A model generated the notes under the pieces. It was given only the letters and a program-made list of their open reading frames with translations. It was not told where the DNA came from and searched no databases. Positions 46,164 to 59,214 of a stretch of 64,000 bases of DNA are shown here, in pieces. The DNA is taken from contig OX352774.1 in assembly GCA_947095535.1 (NCBI GenBank), positions 1,426,001 through 1,490,000 on the forward strand, written 5' to 3'. The translations under genes were made by a program, and so were the position numbers. This stretch comes from Poecilobothrus nobilitatus. Lineage: Eukaryota > Arthropoda > Insecta > Diptera > Dolichopodidae. Each line of letters begins with the position of its first letter. Positions within the stretch are counted from its first letter, which is position 1.

Positions 46164-46239
46164 GGGGAGTTTGGTGCAGTGGTAGAGTGGCCGCTTCTTA
46201 AACTTGAGAAGTGTTCAGTTCACAAGTTCGATTCTATTC

Positions 46240-46240
<1 letters not shown>
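46164..46240 (+). repeat. tRNA-like segment in the Helitron copy 1, unit 1
   Basis: TTTGGTGCAGTGGTAGAGTG resembles a tRNA D-arm and A box; CTTCT and AGAAG can pair as an anticodon stem; CAAGTTCGATTC matches a B box. The acceptor and T stems do not pair well, so this is a tRNA-derived module rather than a functional tRNA. Confidence 0.55.

Positions 46241-46241
<1 letters not shown>

Positions 46242-46298
<57 letters not shown>
46242..46298. repeat. Homopolymer of 57 T
   Basis: Uninterrupted T run directly after the tRNA-like segment. The equivalent site in copy 2 (52451-52467) has 17 T. Length is likely to be polymorphic or affected by sequencing. Confidence 0.95.
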
Positions 46299-46703
46299 CT
46301 AATATTTTATATGAAATAAATTCTTGCATATCATAATATTTAATCTGTAAATGACAGACATTTAAAACCATTTTACTCAATGATTTACCAACCAACTTTC
46401 ATTTTTTTCTTTTTAAATGATAAATATTCAGTATAGCCATCTTACAAAATTAATATTTTTCCAAAATTTTCTAATTTTCATTAATAATTTTCCATTTTTA
46501 TAAAAAACCCATGTAAAGTATATACATATGTATCATATAATATGTATAATCTATACCTATATTAAACATTTTTAAAAAAGACGGTCTTTGATTCCGTTAA
46601 ATTTTTGTTTTATTTTTCTTTTCGATTAAAAATTTTAAAATATTGGTTGTATGGTAGGAGTAGGAATTTCACAATATAACTGATTATAAAGATTAAAATT
46701 TTA

Positions 46704-46780
46704 GTTTAGTGTTTAGTACAGTGGTAGAGTGTGGGGTTATTAATAGTTGCTTTTTGATTTTGCAAGTTCGATTCAGTTCT
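46704..46780 (+). repeat. tRNA-like segment in the Helitron copy 1, unit 2
   Basis: AGTACAGTGGTAGAGTGTGG and, after about 30 bases, GCAAGTTCGATTCAG keep A- and B-box-like words and are followed by T runs. The middle differs from unit 1 (GGGGTTATTAATAGTTGC). Confidence 0.5.
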
Positions 46781-47175
46781 GTTTTTTTTTTTGTTTTTTT
46801 TTTTTATATTTTAAACGAAATAAATTCTTACATATCATAATATCATAATAATATTTAATCTGTATAAAATAGATATTTAAAACCCTTTTACTCAATGATT
46901 TATCATCTTAGGCTTCTTATAATATATACATATATAATAGGTATATATTGAGTTTCCAATACTCAATAAATCAAGGGCAACTTCTAAAAGATAATAATAA
47001 TCGTGTTTTTACAAAAAATATTATTTACAAAGAAATTTTAAATTCATAAAGGCTTTAATTATTGAAAATTGTATTTTTACATTTTAAATAAAATCATAAA
47101 GAAACTATACTGTATATATTGTATTGTAATTGCTAATTAAAACACCTCGAATTTCGAGGGGCGGGCGAATACTAG

Positions 47176-50100
47176 TAATTCCTTAATGGTAAATGTCATA
47201 AGTTAAAAAGAAAAGCCAAGTTTAATACAAAACTTATTTCCTTGCCAAAAGAGTTCGATGAATTAATATGGTTACGATGTGTTAAGATTTCCGACACATT
47301 TATCTGTCAAAAAATATTCTATCCAAATCGCGTCCAATTTTACAGGGTAAGTCAATTGCTGTAAAACAGTGATATAGTTGAAACATAATAACTAAAAATG
47401 CTTCAGATTCAATATTTACGATTTATTTATTATATACGACATATTTGTTTCTAGAACGGTGATTCAATGATTCAACATCTGAATCATCTAAGTATGTACT
47501 TTAAAAATCGTTGAAAAAGTAAAAAATGAGACTCAAGATGTTTCAGATTTAAATTTGATACGCCTGCTCCTAAATCTACTACAATGCAGCAGCGAATTTC
47601 GGTTAAGAAGGTTAAGCAGTTCCGGGAAAGAAGGTTAAGTTGCTATTCCACATGAAAAGGTTTTTATTGCTGGGAGTAAAAGCATTTCAACAAAAAAGAT
47701 TCACGTATCTGACAAAATTTTCCATCTTTTATACTTCTCCAAATTTGCATCTAATACAACTTCAAGTTACCTTAGTAAGTTCCTTCACGTTACAAGTTTC
47801 TTAATATAATACTGATATAAGTACTTAACTACATAATAATTATTTGACAAATTGCAAAAATAAAATTAAAATACTACTTATACAGTAGTGGTTATACCGC
47901 TAGTATTGTATAGTTCTAAAACGTCTATAAACTTGGTTAATTTGTTTAGTAGATTTTACATATTGCAATTTACATATTTAGCATTATTAACTTTTTAATT
48001 TTAATTGTTTAATATTTTTTTTGTATTTTATTTATTTTTTCTTCTTCGTTTTTCTAATAACTTAAGTAATTGCAGCTAAATGCACTAACTATTTTTTACA
48101 ACTACAACAAGGATAGAAAGCACAACAAACATATTTTAATATTGGTTTAGATAACGTTTTTTCATATAGTAATTTATATAAGCAGTTAAAGTACTTTTTT
48201 GAAATTCGTTTTAAATTGCATATCTAGAATGTTTTTGGAAACTGTAACATAATTGGATTTATTTTATCATAAATTTCGTAAAGTACAACCAGAAATTATA
48301 TATAGAGAACGCAAGCAGAACAAAAAATATCAATAAGAATTCTCGAAATTTTTTCAGATTTTATGTGCCCCATTAATGCTCTCTAATTTTTTCCTTTGCA
48401 TTTTTTCTCTTTCTCAAATCTCCTCAATAGCTAGTTCTTTTAAAAAAATATCCTCGTGAATATTTGATTCTATTAATTTTAGATAGGTAGACGTACATAC
48501 ATGATAAATATTTTTTTTTATTTTGTTTTTTTTTCTTTTTCTCTTCAAAAACTTTAAAACTTCTGTTTAGAAGAATGCATTTGAATAAAAGACAATATTG
48601 CCATATCTTTTGTATGATTCACGAAATTTTTTTTTGAAACTAAAGTTTTAAAATTTTTTTAAGTATTTATTTTTATGTATAATTTGTACAACTCGAAACC
48701 TTTATTAGATTATTTACCATTATAAAACTATTTTTAAAAATATTTAGGTAGTACTCGAATTTAGCCAAAATACTTGATAACAAATCTTGAATACATGTAT
48801 TCTTCGTTCACACAACTTTAGTCTAAAGTCAAAAACAATTAAAATATTTTAAAAATTACTTTATTTATTTATCATTATAATTATAAATAAAGAAAAAAAA
48901 GAATTCATTTTGAAACTACTCTATTATTAAAAATAGTATAATAAAATCTATTTATAATGTTTGTGTTTTTTATTTTAAAACTGGTTAGAAGAGTAGTTGT
49001 CTATCAATGAATTTCGTTGTATTTCTTTGTTTTTAATTTTAAATATTTTATTTATTCAAAAAATAATGCAAAAAACGTATTTTAACATTTTTCTTTCAAT
49101 CTAACATTTTCGCATGAGTTTTTAATATCTTTTGCATTTAAAAATTGAAGTAATTTTGCAAATAATTATATATTATGACATGGCAACACTATATAAATAA
49201 TTCACTTCTGATTTCTTCTTCTTAAGTATTCTATTTTGGATGGACTGATTATGTGTTGATCAAGTGTATATAACTATATATGTATGCGTTAGTATTTAAT
49301 ATTTTTTTCATATCAATAGAAATGCATGAGTAGTTTTTATTTAAAATGAAAAAAAAAAATATGTGACTGTTAACCCTAGTTGACTTGTTCTTTTTTTGTG
49401 AAATTACCTTTTAAAATATTAGTTTCCGGTATTATGGGTTAAAAGAATTTTAAAGTAAAAAATTTATAAAGAAAATTTAAATTTGAGCGGTAAGTTATCC
49501 AATGTGTATAACTTGAATTTTTTTTATTAAAATAAGTTATTTTTTTAAAGTTAAGTTCTTATACATATGCGAAAGATATAATTTTACTATTAGTGCACAA
49601 GTTATTTTGTTCTTAATAATTCATCAATCAAGAAGTTGAAACATAATTTCTATTCAAAAAGTAAGAAAAATTTTTTTTTTATTATTGTTTAGAATTTGTT
49701 TCCATTTGATTGTCTCAATTATTTTATTCTTTAACTTGTTGCAAAACTTATAATTAAAACTTTCTATTTTCCTGACTCTTTATTTATGTACATACTTTTA
49801 TTATCTTTTCCATCTCTTTTGCTTTCATTAGCATGAACATATAATATAATCATCCTCTGTTTAGAATGTTTCACAATATAAAATCAGATTCCCGCAAATG
49901 CGCCACATGCAAAAATAGTAGGCTCTACAGATTTCCAAAGGATAGTAGCTTGTTTGATATATGGACTTCAAAAAGTATATATTTATTTTATAATTTTGTT
50001 TTACAAGAGTTTTTTATGCCGATTTGGACGTTTAATTGAATTCAATGCTTTTTTTTAGTTTGAAACTTCAATTCGGCTTTTTCCCTTTTCTTAAAATATT

Positions 50101-50490
50101 ACATCAACAAAAATTAAATTAGGTCAAAGTTTTCAGATAAAATTATAATTTTTTCATCCAGTATATAATTTTATACAGCACACGAGTTTTTAATCTTACA
50201 TACTTTATTTATAATCTGTTTGGAAAATTCCTAAATTGATAAAAAAGAAATAAAAAATTTATCCTCAGAGGTTAACATTTCGATATTTATAAAATGTAAA
50301 ATTTTCTAAGCAAAGAAAAAATTAATATGCATATATATATGTATATACATATCAATTATAATGTATATACTCTATCGGAGATACTCTATACTCTCCATTC
50401 ATTAATAATTTTTTACTTGGCTACTTCTTTTTAGTTTTTATAAAAGTGACTGAAAATAAAAAAAAAATATAAACTATTCATAAATATGAA
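47176..50490. other. No gene seen
   Basis: AT-rich sequence with many T runs. I see no protein-coding signature, no clear repeat termini and no RNA gene. Any non-coding first exon of kug could be here, but nothing in the sequence marks it. Confidence 0.4.
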
Positions 50491-50494
50491 ATTA

Positions 50495-50735
50495 ATAGAA
50501 AAACAAGGTAGAATGTAAACCAACGGGTTTTAAAAGCGCACATTTCCAAAAGACAATTATTGTGACTTGCACCAAAAATTGAAAAATTTGACTTGAAAAT
50601 TTCATGTAATAAGAAAACAAGGTAGCATGTAAACCAACGGTTTTTAGAAGCGCGCATTTCCGAAAGACAATACAAACTGTTTAGAATTGTAACATGCACA
50701 AAAATTTGAAAATTTCATGTAATAACAAAAAACGT
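50495..50735. repeat. Two-copy tandem repeat, ~120-base unit
   Basis: AACAAGGTAG(A/C)ATGTAAACC followed by AACGG, AAGCGC and CATTTCC(A/G)AAAGACAAT occurs twice, each copy ending AAATTTCATGTAATAA. The minus-strand open frame here (50478-50699) is repetitive only because of this duplication. Confidence 0.65.
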
Positions 50736-50739
50736 GAAA

Positions 50740-51660
50740 ATAGGATTTTTTTGGAATTTTGAGAGGCTGTAAGTCCGGAACCCTATATAACTAAGAAAAA
50801 CCGTTTACACACGTAAAAATATATTACTGGAGCATTAATTTGTATGTATTACAGAAGAAAAACTTGTACAGCTGCTTAAATTACAAGTGCCTAAAAAAAG
50901 CCAATTTTCAATTTCTGAGCTATAGCTCTTAAAAACCACATTTGAAAATATTTTTATCGAACTTAAAATTTGAAATGATTAACGTTTATTTTATGTCAAA
51001 ACTTAAAAAATAAGCGAGTCCCGCTTTTAAATATGTTGAGTTGTTTTAATTCTGTTGAGTCTTTTTTTTATCACTCGGATGAAACCTGTAATAGTAAATT
51101 ATTTCCAAACGAGTGACTAGAAAAAGTGACACCAAGAAGTGAGTGAGTCACGTAATAAGCATATTAGTGTTTCTAGATTGTAAAACTACTACGCAGAGGC
51201 TGAGATATATATATCTGAAAATAGGGCTTTTTTGCAATTTTGGTAGGCTGTAACTTTGGAACCCTATATAGATAATTCAAAGAAATCATTAACACACATA
51301 AAAATATATTATACTAAATTTAATTTATAAATATATTTTTAAATACTAAATTTAAAAAAATTGTATAATTTTGATATTGCTTTATAAAGGTAAAATAAAA
51401 TTCTGTCGGATGGCGTTTTCAGATTGAAAAAATGTTAAGCGGAACATGAAATATACGCATTTAAAAATAGGGCTTTTTGAAAGTTTGAGGGCTATAGTCC
51501 CCTAATAGATGGAGCTACATGAAAAAGTTGTTCGACAAAATTAATTTTTTTATGAAACCTACCCATGGTTAAAATTTAACGGCCTAGAAGTTTTGTAAAC
51601 AGACGGACAGAGTGAAACTAGGATAATAGGATTCAGGATCAGGATCGTAATTCGTACGTC
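50740..51660 (+). repeat. Dispersed repeat family 2, copy 3
   Basis: Closest relative of 1036-1970: GGCTGTAAGTCCGGAACCCT, then AAAAACCGTTTACACACGTA, CTGAGATATATATATCTGAA and AATAGGGCTTTTTTGCAATT. The block GGCTGTAAxTxxGGAACCCTATA occurs twice (50763 and 51246). It ends near AGTTTTGTAAACAGACGGAC. No coding capacity and no termini identified. Confidence 0.6.
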
Positions 51661-51969
51661 GAACGAGTAACACCGATCAACTTAAAATTAATTTTAATAA
51701 AATATAACATTGAAAAACTTACAATTTATATTCCAATTAAATATTATTGTTGCATTTTCTTATATAGTTATATTAAATCTATATACATACATATTAATCT
51801 TTTTCTGTATATATTGAACTTATTCTATATATTATTAATCATAGTAAAATAAAGTTAAAATGAAGTTTAGTGTTAATTTTTTTTTTTTGTTTTGCTGTTT
51901 AAATGTTCAATAAATTCAACAAAATGTTATTAAAATAAATTGTGCATACAAAATCACACAAATAAAAAG

Positions 51970-53147
51970 CATAATATTTAATCTGTAAATGACAGACATT
52001 TAAAACCCTTTTACTCAATGATTTACCAACCAACTTTCATTTTTTTCTTTTTAAATGATAAATATTCAGTACAACCATCTTACAAAATTAATATTTTTCC
52101 AAAATTTTCTGATTTTCATTAATAATTTTCCATTTTTATAAAAAACCCATGTAAAGTATATACATATGTATCATATAATATGTATAATCTATACCTATAA
52201 TATACATATTCAAAAACGACACTCTTTTATTGCGTTGAATTTTAAATTTTGTTTTGTTGTTTTTGCTTTTTGTTTTTTTTTTAAAAACATAAAAAAAATT
52301 TTAAAATATAGTTTGGATGGTGGGAAATAGAAATTTCACAATATAATTGAATATAAACGTCGAAACTTCAGTGGGGAGTTTGGTGCGGTGGTAGAGTGGC
52401 CGCTTCTTAAACTTTAGAAGTCCTTAGTTTGCAAGTTCGATTCTATTCTATTTTTTTTTTTTTTTTTATTTCTAATATTTTATACGAAATAAATTCTTAC
52501 ATATCATAATATTTAATCTGTAAATGAGAGACATAATCTATACCTATATTATACATATTCAAAAAAGACGCTCTTTGATCCCGTTAAATTTTTGTTTTAT
52601 TTTTCTTTTCGATTAAAAATTTGAAAATATTGGTTATATGGTAGGAGTAGGAATTTCACAATATAACTGAATATAAACATTATAATTTTTGTTTAGTGTT
52701 TTGTATAGCGGTAGAGTGTGGTGTTATTAATAGTTGCTTTTTGATTTTGCAAGTTCGATTCAGTTCTGTTTTTTTTTTATATTTTAAACAAAATAAATTC
52801 TTACATATCATAATATCATCATAATATTTAATCTGTATTGATAGACATTTAAAACCCTTTTACTCAATGATTTACCATCTTAGGCTTCTTATAATATATA
52901 TATATATAATAGGTATATATTGAGTTTCCAATACTCAATAAATCAAGGGCAACTTCGAAAAGATAATAATAATCGTGTTTTTACAAAAAATATTATTTAC
53001 AAAGAAATTTTAAATTCATAAAGGCTTTAATTATTGAAAATTGTATTTTTACATTTTAAATAAAATCATAAAGAAACTATACTGTATATATTGTATTGTA
53101 ATTGCTAATTAAAACACCTCGAATTTCGAGGGGCGGGCTAATACTAG
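51970..53147 (+). mobile_element. Non-autonomous Helitron-like element, copy 2
   Basis: Same sequence and order as 45772-47175. It starts at CATAATATTTAATCTG (the initial T is changed to G), and tRNA-like segments lie at 52372-52450 and 52691-52770. The 3' hairpin is at 53117-53131 and the end GGCGGGCTAATACTAG is at 53147, followed by T. Much of the second tandem unit is deleted near 52535, which explains the shorter length. Similarity to copy 1 is high by eye, suggesting a fairly recent origin. Confidence 0.72.
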
Positions 53148-54050
53148 TCAACTTTTAATCAACTTTTACTTAATAAATTTTTCTTAATTACTTGAAACAA
53201 AAAAAAAGAAAAAATATAAGAATAACAACAATTCAATATAATTAATTCAATCTAACAACAAGTGATATTATGTGTAGTAACAGAAGATTTTACTTAAATC
53301 ATCTAAATATATTATATAAAATCGATTACATTTTTAATACAATTAAAAGCGAATATCATCATTAGACATTAATTAATAAACATTAAAACAAAATACAAAT
53401 ATGAATACAAAATAAGCTAAAATTGCACTAGATTTTTATATGCTGAAGTTTTCTTCTTTCAAATCAACTTTCAACACACATCGGAACTTCAATCCATTTT
53501 GCACTTACATATATAAAAATAAATACAATTTTTCTTTTTTTACTTTAATATATAGATAATTTATTATAATAATATTCTTTAAATTCAGTAATTTCATTTA
53601 AACTAAATTAATATCAAAGAATTTTTAAAACATTGTAAAAATTATCACATTTAAATTTATTTTAACTAAGTACTTATGTATAATTTAATTACTCAATTTA
53701 TTTTTAATATCTTTTGAAATAATTCTTAAAACATTGTAAAAAAAAGAAAAACATTTAAATTTTTTTTATTTTAAATTACTTATGATTTCTATTTTGGATT
53801 TGATTACTACCAAACTAAAACACTAAATTTTTTATAATTTTAAATCTATCTTAATTAATTTATTTTAAACTGTTTACTCACTATTTTAATTTTCATTTCA
53901 ATTTAAATTTTTTTTTTTTTCTTTTTAACTTAAAAACACAATATTTATTTTAAAAACACAAAATTTATTTTATATTATATTATTGTTTATCTTGAAAAAA
54001 AAAAAAACAGAAATGTGAAATATATCCCTTCTTCTATCTTAATCCTTCAA
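53148..54050. other. No gene seen
   Basis: Very AT-rich spacer with long A and T runs. Nothing recognised. Confidence 0.45.
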
Positions 54051-55010
54051 TCCAATTCAGTTTCGCCGACGACAGAACTCTGGTGGCATCTTATAATTTT
54101 CCGAGAAAGTCAAATGCAACAACCCTCGCAATTGATATAGCTAGGCTGTCTATGACCAATACGGTTAACGATGATCTAACTAAAGTCGCTAGTTGGGGCT
54201 CCAAAAACAGAATGGAGTTTTATTCTTCCAACACCCAATGCTGTCTGATAACGTTAAAAAAAAGAATCTGACCTCAACTAGCCCCACCCAAGTCTGAGGT
54301 TTCTTGGGGAAATCGTGCACCGATCAGAAAACCTGAACATTTTGGACATACAGCTAAATCAAAAAATGATGTGGAATGATCATATTTTTGATATAACTAG
54401 CAAGAAGTGTTGCCAAATGCTTGGGTTTTCTCTTTAGGTGTAAATCTTCTTTCTCTTTAAGGGACCTGTCCAAAATAAAGCATATATACGGCCTAAGATG
54501 GAATATAACTTTCTCGATCGAGTTCAAAAACGCGCGATTCGACTAATTAATGACCCCATAGTGAGTGATACTATAGCCTCCCTTGACATCCGTCGTAATA
54601 TAGAAGCTCTTTTTTCTTTTTATAGATATTTTGTAGGTAATAACACTCGCCCAGTTGAAATAAAATCACTGATGCCACCCTCTTAAACAATTCCAACGCA
54701 CCACAAGAGGGACAACAAATGCGCATTCCTACTATGTGGAACTACCTAAGTGGTACTCTACTGGTTATAGCGATTCGTTTCTTGTTAGAACTGCAAAAAT
54801 GTGGAATTTATTACCATCCACCGTATTCCCAAAAGTTGGCGGTTTTGATATTTACAATTTCCCCAAATTTAAGAAGAATCTCAACAGATTCTTCTCCAAT
54901 TTACCCCTCAACTCCCCATTAACCTCATTTGTCCTATCCCTATCTCATCCCATATAATCACAACTACTTCAAGTACAAAGGATCATATTCCTAGTTTGCA
55001 GTTTTAGTAT
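54050..55010 (+). pseudogene. Non-LTR reverse transcriptase C-terminal relic
   Basis: Begins IQFSFADDRTLVASYNFPRK, the FADD catalytic box of a LINE reverse transcriptase. It continues INDDLTKVASW-like, NRMEFYSSNTQCCLITL and, after frameshifts, FLDRVQKRAIRLINDPIVSD then SLDIRRNIEALFSFYRYFVG. The end is FLVRTAKMWNLLPSTVFPKV and FKKNLNRFF, the usual C-terminal pattern of RT followed by a basic helix. Stops interrupt it and the 5' part of the element is absent. Confidence 0.75.
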
Positions 55011-55379
55011 AGTATAAAAAAAACTAATAAGCACATTTTTTTAGAAATTTTTTGGAAATGTGCTAAAAATAAAACTAACACCCTAACACATACCAATAAC
55101 ATCTTAAATAAAAGAAACTTACTTGTTTGATTTTTCGTTAGAAAAATAAAATAAATAAATTTGAAGAATGAGAAAGAACAGCCAAAAATAATATGTTCAT
55201 TTTCTAATGCAATGTTTTTGTCGTTCTTTGGGGCACTTCAAATTTCAAAAAATTGTGAGAGATTTTTGTTCTACTTGCGTTATCCATATATATATAATTT
55301 CTGGTACAACTCATTTAAAATCATTTATTTCATTGTTAGATCATCTTTATAATCAAATGAAACAGCATTGTAGGTTTTG

Positions 55380-57710
55380 TTAAATTTGCATTACGGTGGA
55401 ACTTCTTTTCTCTTGACCACTGAAAGTTTCAGATTGCCCTAAGTTATATAATAATAACAATAATTTCCAGCTAGTTTTTGTACGAAAAAGTGCTGTACAG
55501 TAATATAAAACATTTTCCGCATTAATGTCTGGTCTTATATTTACTCCTAACTGCCTGCGAATGTTGATAGACTTAACAATATTTTTTTTATAAACTACTG
55601 TTATTTCATCATTGCATTTAAACAAGCGTTTCCCATTTAATTTTGTTGTTTAACTAAAATTTTAAGGGAAATAATATTAATTCTGAATCTGTTACAGATT
55701 TTGACAACATTAGATACACACTTTTCTTTCATCAATATCGTTTCTAAGGAATACACATAAGTAATTTACAAAAACTTACAAATATTTATTTAAATCTTAT
55801 AATTTTTTAAAAAAATTTCAAAATTTTTTTGATTATTCAAAAAGATAATAATCAAAACTTTGACAATCTTGAATTTTTTTTATTATAAATTATAAGGTAA
55901 AAGGCTCTTTAACTAAATTTAGATTATTAATTATAAGAGCTATAACTTCTAATTTCCATTGGATTATCTCGTTTAACAAATTTAGTAAAACATTTATAAG
56001 CCTAAAGCTGTCTCAGCGGAAGTATTTTTAAATCTTGAAATAAAGGCCAATAACTAAAACTTCTGTGCTTTATAAATGATGCGAATAATGCATTTTCGAG
56101 CTAAAAAAATGAACTCAATGGTGTTGAAATATGTACCACCCCAATTTACTACTTCATATTATATTTTAGAATATACAACAGAATAATAAGTTTTTAGCAA
56201 TAAAGTTTCAAAGATCATTAACTAATGTAAAAAGAACCAATTCTCAAGCAGTTTTGTGTCAAATTCAATACTTCTTTGAGAAATAATGCACTTTTTTCAT
56301 TATAGGAAAAAGCACAACCACTGCAAAACCTGTAATATTTCTTTTAAATGGCAATGAAAATAAAGAATTGATGTAAATTAAAAATAATAAAGGTCCTAGT
56401 ACATAATCTTGAGGAACACCTATATTGATTAATTTATGTACTAAGTATCACTAAAAACATCATTTCCTATTTTAGTTTTTTGCACTCTGTTTGAAAGGTT
56501 GCACTCTAAACCAACCCTAAACCAAGTTTGCCTGAACATGGTAGCAACAATATAGGTCTATAATTTAGTGTTGTCCGTTTTGCCCGATTTATGAAGAGGA
56601 ATTACTTCTACATATTTCAAAGCTGTTGAAAAACCCCATTGTAAAAAGATAAATTAAAAATATGACTTAGAACAGAGCTTATGAAAGAACCTATTTTTTA
56701 AATAGAACATTTTTTAAAGTACATATGTACATGATTTTTGTTATTTAGAACTAAAACAGTTATAAATCTATCTTATGTCGGTGAACATTCTACAAAACCT
56801 ACATTCATTGCATTATACAAGGTATTAATGATATTATTACACGTAGTGTTCAAATTTGAAGTACAACAACGCTTAGGAACATTATAACATTTCTGAATCA
56901 ACAAAAAAGTTTTTAAATTCATTTGCAATTTCTTTTTTGTTTTGTGTTTGTTATTACTTCATCATTTACTTCATACGGATTGCAGGTATGATTATGTAAT
57001 TCAAGAGTATAATAATTGTCATGTAGAATTTTAATTTCATGCTTAATATCTTTACATATTTTAAATTTTATTTATAAATCAATACTATTCGGCTTTAGTT
57101 TACATTTAAGACTTAATTTATTTTTATTATTTATTTCGTCCATGGTTTTAATTCTTTCCATGGTTTCTTTCCTTTGGATTTACTGTCCAAAATAGAAAAA
57201 TTGCTATTTTGAATATGATAAATCAGTTTAGAAATGAAATTATTATATGAATTGCATTGGTTTCATTAAGGAAAAAAATTGTGATTTTTGATACGAATAA
57301 AATTTTTATAGGATGCTTTGAAATGTATTTTATGAGTTTGCAATCTTAAGAAAATATGATTTCTTGATTTACATTGTTCTTTCTCCGGTTTGGAATTGGC
57401 AATATTCAATTCATTTTCTTTTATCTCGACATAAAGGCTTTTTTCAATAATATCAACTGCCAAAGACTTTTGGCTTGAATTTCTTCTAACATCTGGTCCA
57501 TATTATTTTACTTATTTTCCAAATGTAATACTCTTTTATTAAGGTAAATATTTTCTTACCCAGATTTAGTAACTTTTTCACGTACAACTCGTGAATTGTT
57601 TTAATTTTACTCATCATTTCGTAACAAGTCGATGCAGCAATTACTTCTGCATTAGTTTGCGTTAACGGAGATTGGTTATTGTTTTCCCGTTTTGAATCAA
57701 TCCGCATTAA
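55380..57710 (-). pseudogene. Non-LTR retrotransposon relic, minus strand
   Basis: Near 56640-56590 the minus strand reads TALKYVEVIPLHKSGKTDN, an RT motif. Near 56440-56310 it reads INIGVPQDYVLGPLLFLIYI, then NSLFSLPFKRNITGFAVVV, the conserved GVPQGSVLGPLLFLIYIND block with substitutions. The catalytic FADD is degraded. 55625-55380 is a possible C-terminal piece (INIRRQLGVNIRPDINAENV). 57707-57266 has charged open frames that may be ORF1 or linker, without a clear match. Old copy with many stops. Confidence 0.55.
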
Positions 57711-57834
57711 TTTTGGCTGGAGATTGTGTTTTGTTATCCTATTTTGGTCTTAGGATTACTTCCGTATTTGCCACGTTTAGCGATTTAGATTTATTTCCTT
57801 CTTCTCCATTAGAATTGAAACATTTCTATACCCT

Positions 57835-58610
57835 ACGCTTAAAGTATAGGGTATATTAACTTTGGTATGGTGTTTGTAACCACCAAAAGGAAGCGAGTTA
57901 GATATGGACATGTATATATATTCTGAATCAGGATCACCTCCTGAGTCGGTCCATGGGTTCGGGTACCTCCCATACAACTCCCAAAACCGAATACGCATAT
58001 CTTCGAAATTAATAAAGATAGAATCTTCAAATTTGGTACTAGGGTGTTGTTTCCAGAATCCCTGATTTGTTCAAAATTTGAGATGAATTGAAGGAGTTGT
58101 TCAGGTATTTCCCACACAACTCCCAAAACCGAACAAGCATATCTTCGAAATTAATAAAGATAGAAACTTCAAATTTGATACGAGGGTGCTGTGAGGGTGT
58201 TGTTTCCTAAATCCCTGATTTTCCTTAAATTTCAGATGAATTGGAATGGTTGTTCGGGTATCTCCCACACAGCTCCCAAGACCGAACAAGCATATCTTCG
58301 AAATTAATAAATATAAAAACTTGAAATTTGATATAAGTGTTCTACCCTGTTCTGATGATGACTCTAAAATTTGAGATGAATTGGGGTGGAGGTCCGCGTG
58401 CCTTCACACTTTCCAAGACCTTACAAGCATATCTTAGAATTTAATAAAGATAGAAACCTGAAATTTTGTACAAAGGTTGTAAAACCATTTATTTTTTAGC
58501 TTATATTAAATACCTAAGTAAAATTAGCTATGAATTTTTAATTTAATTTTTATTTTTTAGGTGTAGGGTATAAATAAGTCGGTTGCATCGAGTTACTGTT
58601 ACATTTACTT
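57835..58610 (+). repeat. GTCC-microsatellite repeat family, copy C
   Basis: Same head as copy B (CTATACCCTACGC, then GTATAGGGTATATTAAC) and same order, but the GTCC stretch and part of the head are deleted after CTCCTGAGTCGG. Four tandem core units follow, then GTGTAGGGTATAAATAAGTC and the hairpin-like AGTCGGTTGCATCGAGTT (about 58570-58590). Same orientation as copy B. Confidence 0.68.
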
Positions 58611-59210
58611 GTTCTCAACAAATTTCGGTATATTTTGTGAAAAGGAAGGTGTTATTAATTTTCTAGAAACAGAACAGCCAACACAAGTATAACCTAATTT
58701 GGTGTTGAAATGTTTGGCGCCACTGTACATGTTATATGAAAATAATTTTTACACACTTTACAATGAATATTTTTTTGTTGAATATCGATATTTTTATTAC
58801 TTTTATTACAAAAGATTTTTTAGTTTATTTTTAAATTTTAATTTTATAAAACAAAAAATTAGCAATAGTTATTGCAAAAAAAACAAATATATGATAACTA
58901 AGTAATGTTTTTGCTTTTATTAATTGAAGAATTATGAAGAGTAATTTTAATGATTTTAATTTCTTGGGTTGATTTTCAATCAACGTTCACAGTGAACAAA
59001 AAATGAATGTGAATGAATATTTACAATACTACAAGGAGTATTGTAAATTTACAATATCAATAGGACACAAGACATTGGTTCAAAAAATCTTCTTTTCAAT
59101 CCGTATGCTGTTCCTTTTGTTAATAATTCTCAAAATACATCAACTGTACAAAGTTGAATATCTAGTAGCTCTATTGTTAACAATCTTTTAAAATCACAAC
59201 TGTAGTTCTA
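58611..59210. other. No gene seen
   Basis: AT-rich spacer. Open frames at 58699-58905 and 59003-59191 have biased composition and no recognisable motif. Confidence 0.45.
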
Positions 59211-59214
59211 AGAT

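Larger units (their letters stand above)
45772..47175 (+). mobile_element. Non-autonomous Helitron-like element, copy 1, with tandem tRNA-like units
   Basis: Starts TCATAATATTTAATCTG after an A and ends with hairpin CCTCGAATTTCGAGG (47145-47159), GGCGGGCGAATACTAG at 47175, followed by T: the 5'-TC, 3'-CTRR and A/T insertion signature of Helitrons. The interior is two tandem units (45772-46326 and 46327-46842), each with TAATCTGTAAATGACAGACA, a tRNA-like segment and a T run followed by GAAATAAATTCTT. A unique tail then leads to the hairpin. A second copy, 51970-53147, shares the whole layout. Confidence 0.72.

Noticed and set aside
46164..46240. Functional tRNA gene
   Set aside because: A- and B-box words are present but the acceptor and T stems do not pair and the anticodon loop would have eight bases. 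It lies in a repeated mobile element.
50478..50699. Possible secreted or membrane peptide with repeated RWFTxYLVFLL
   Set aside because: The repetition comes from a two-copy tandem DNA duplication; there is no start context or homologue and the composition is that of AT-rich DNA.
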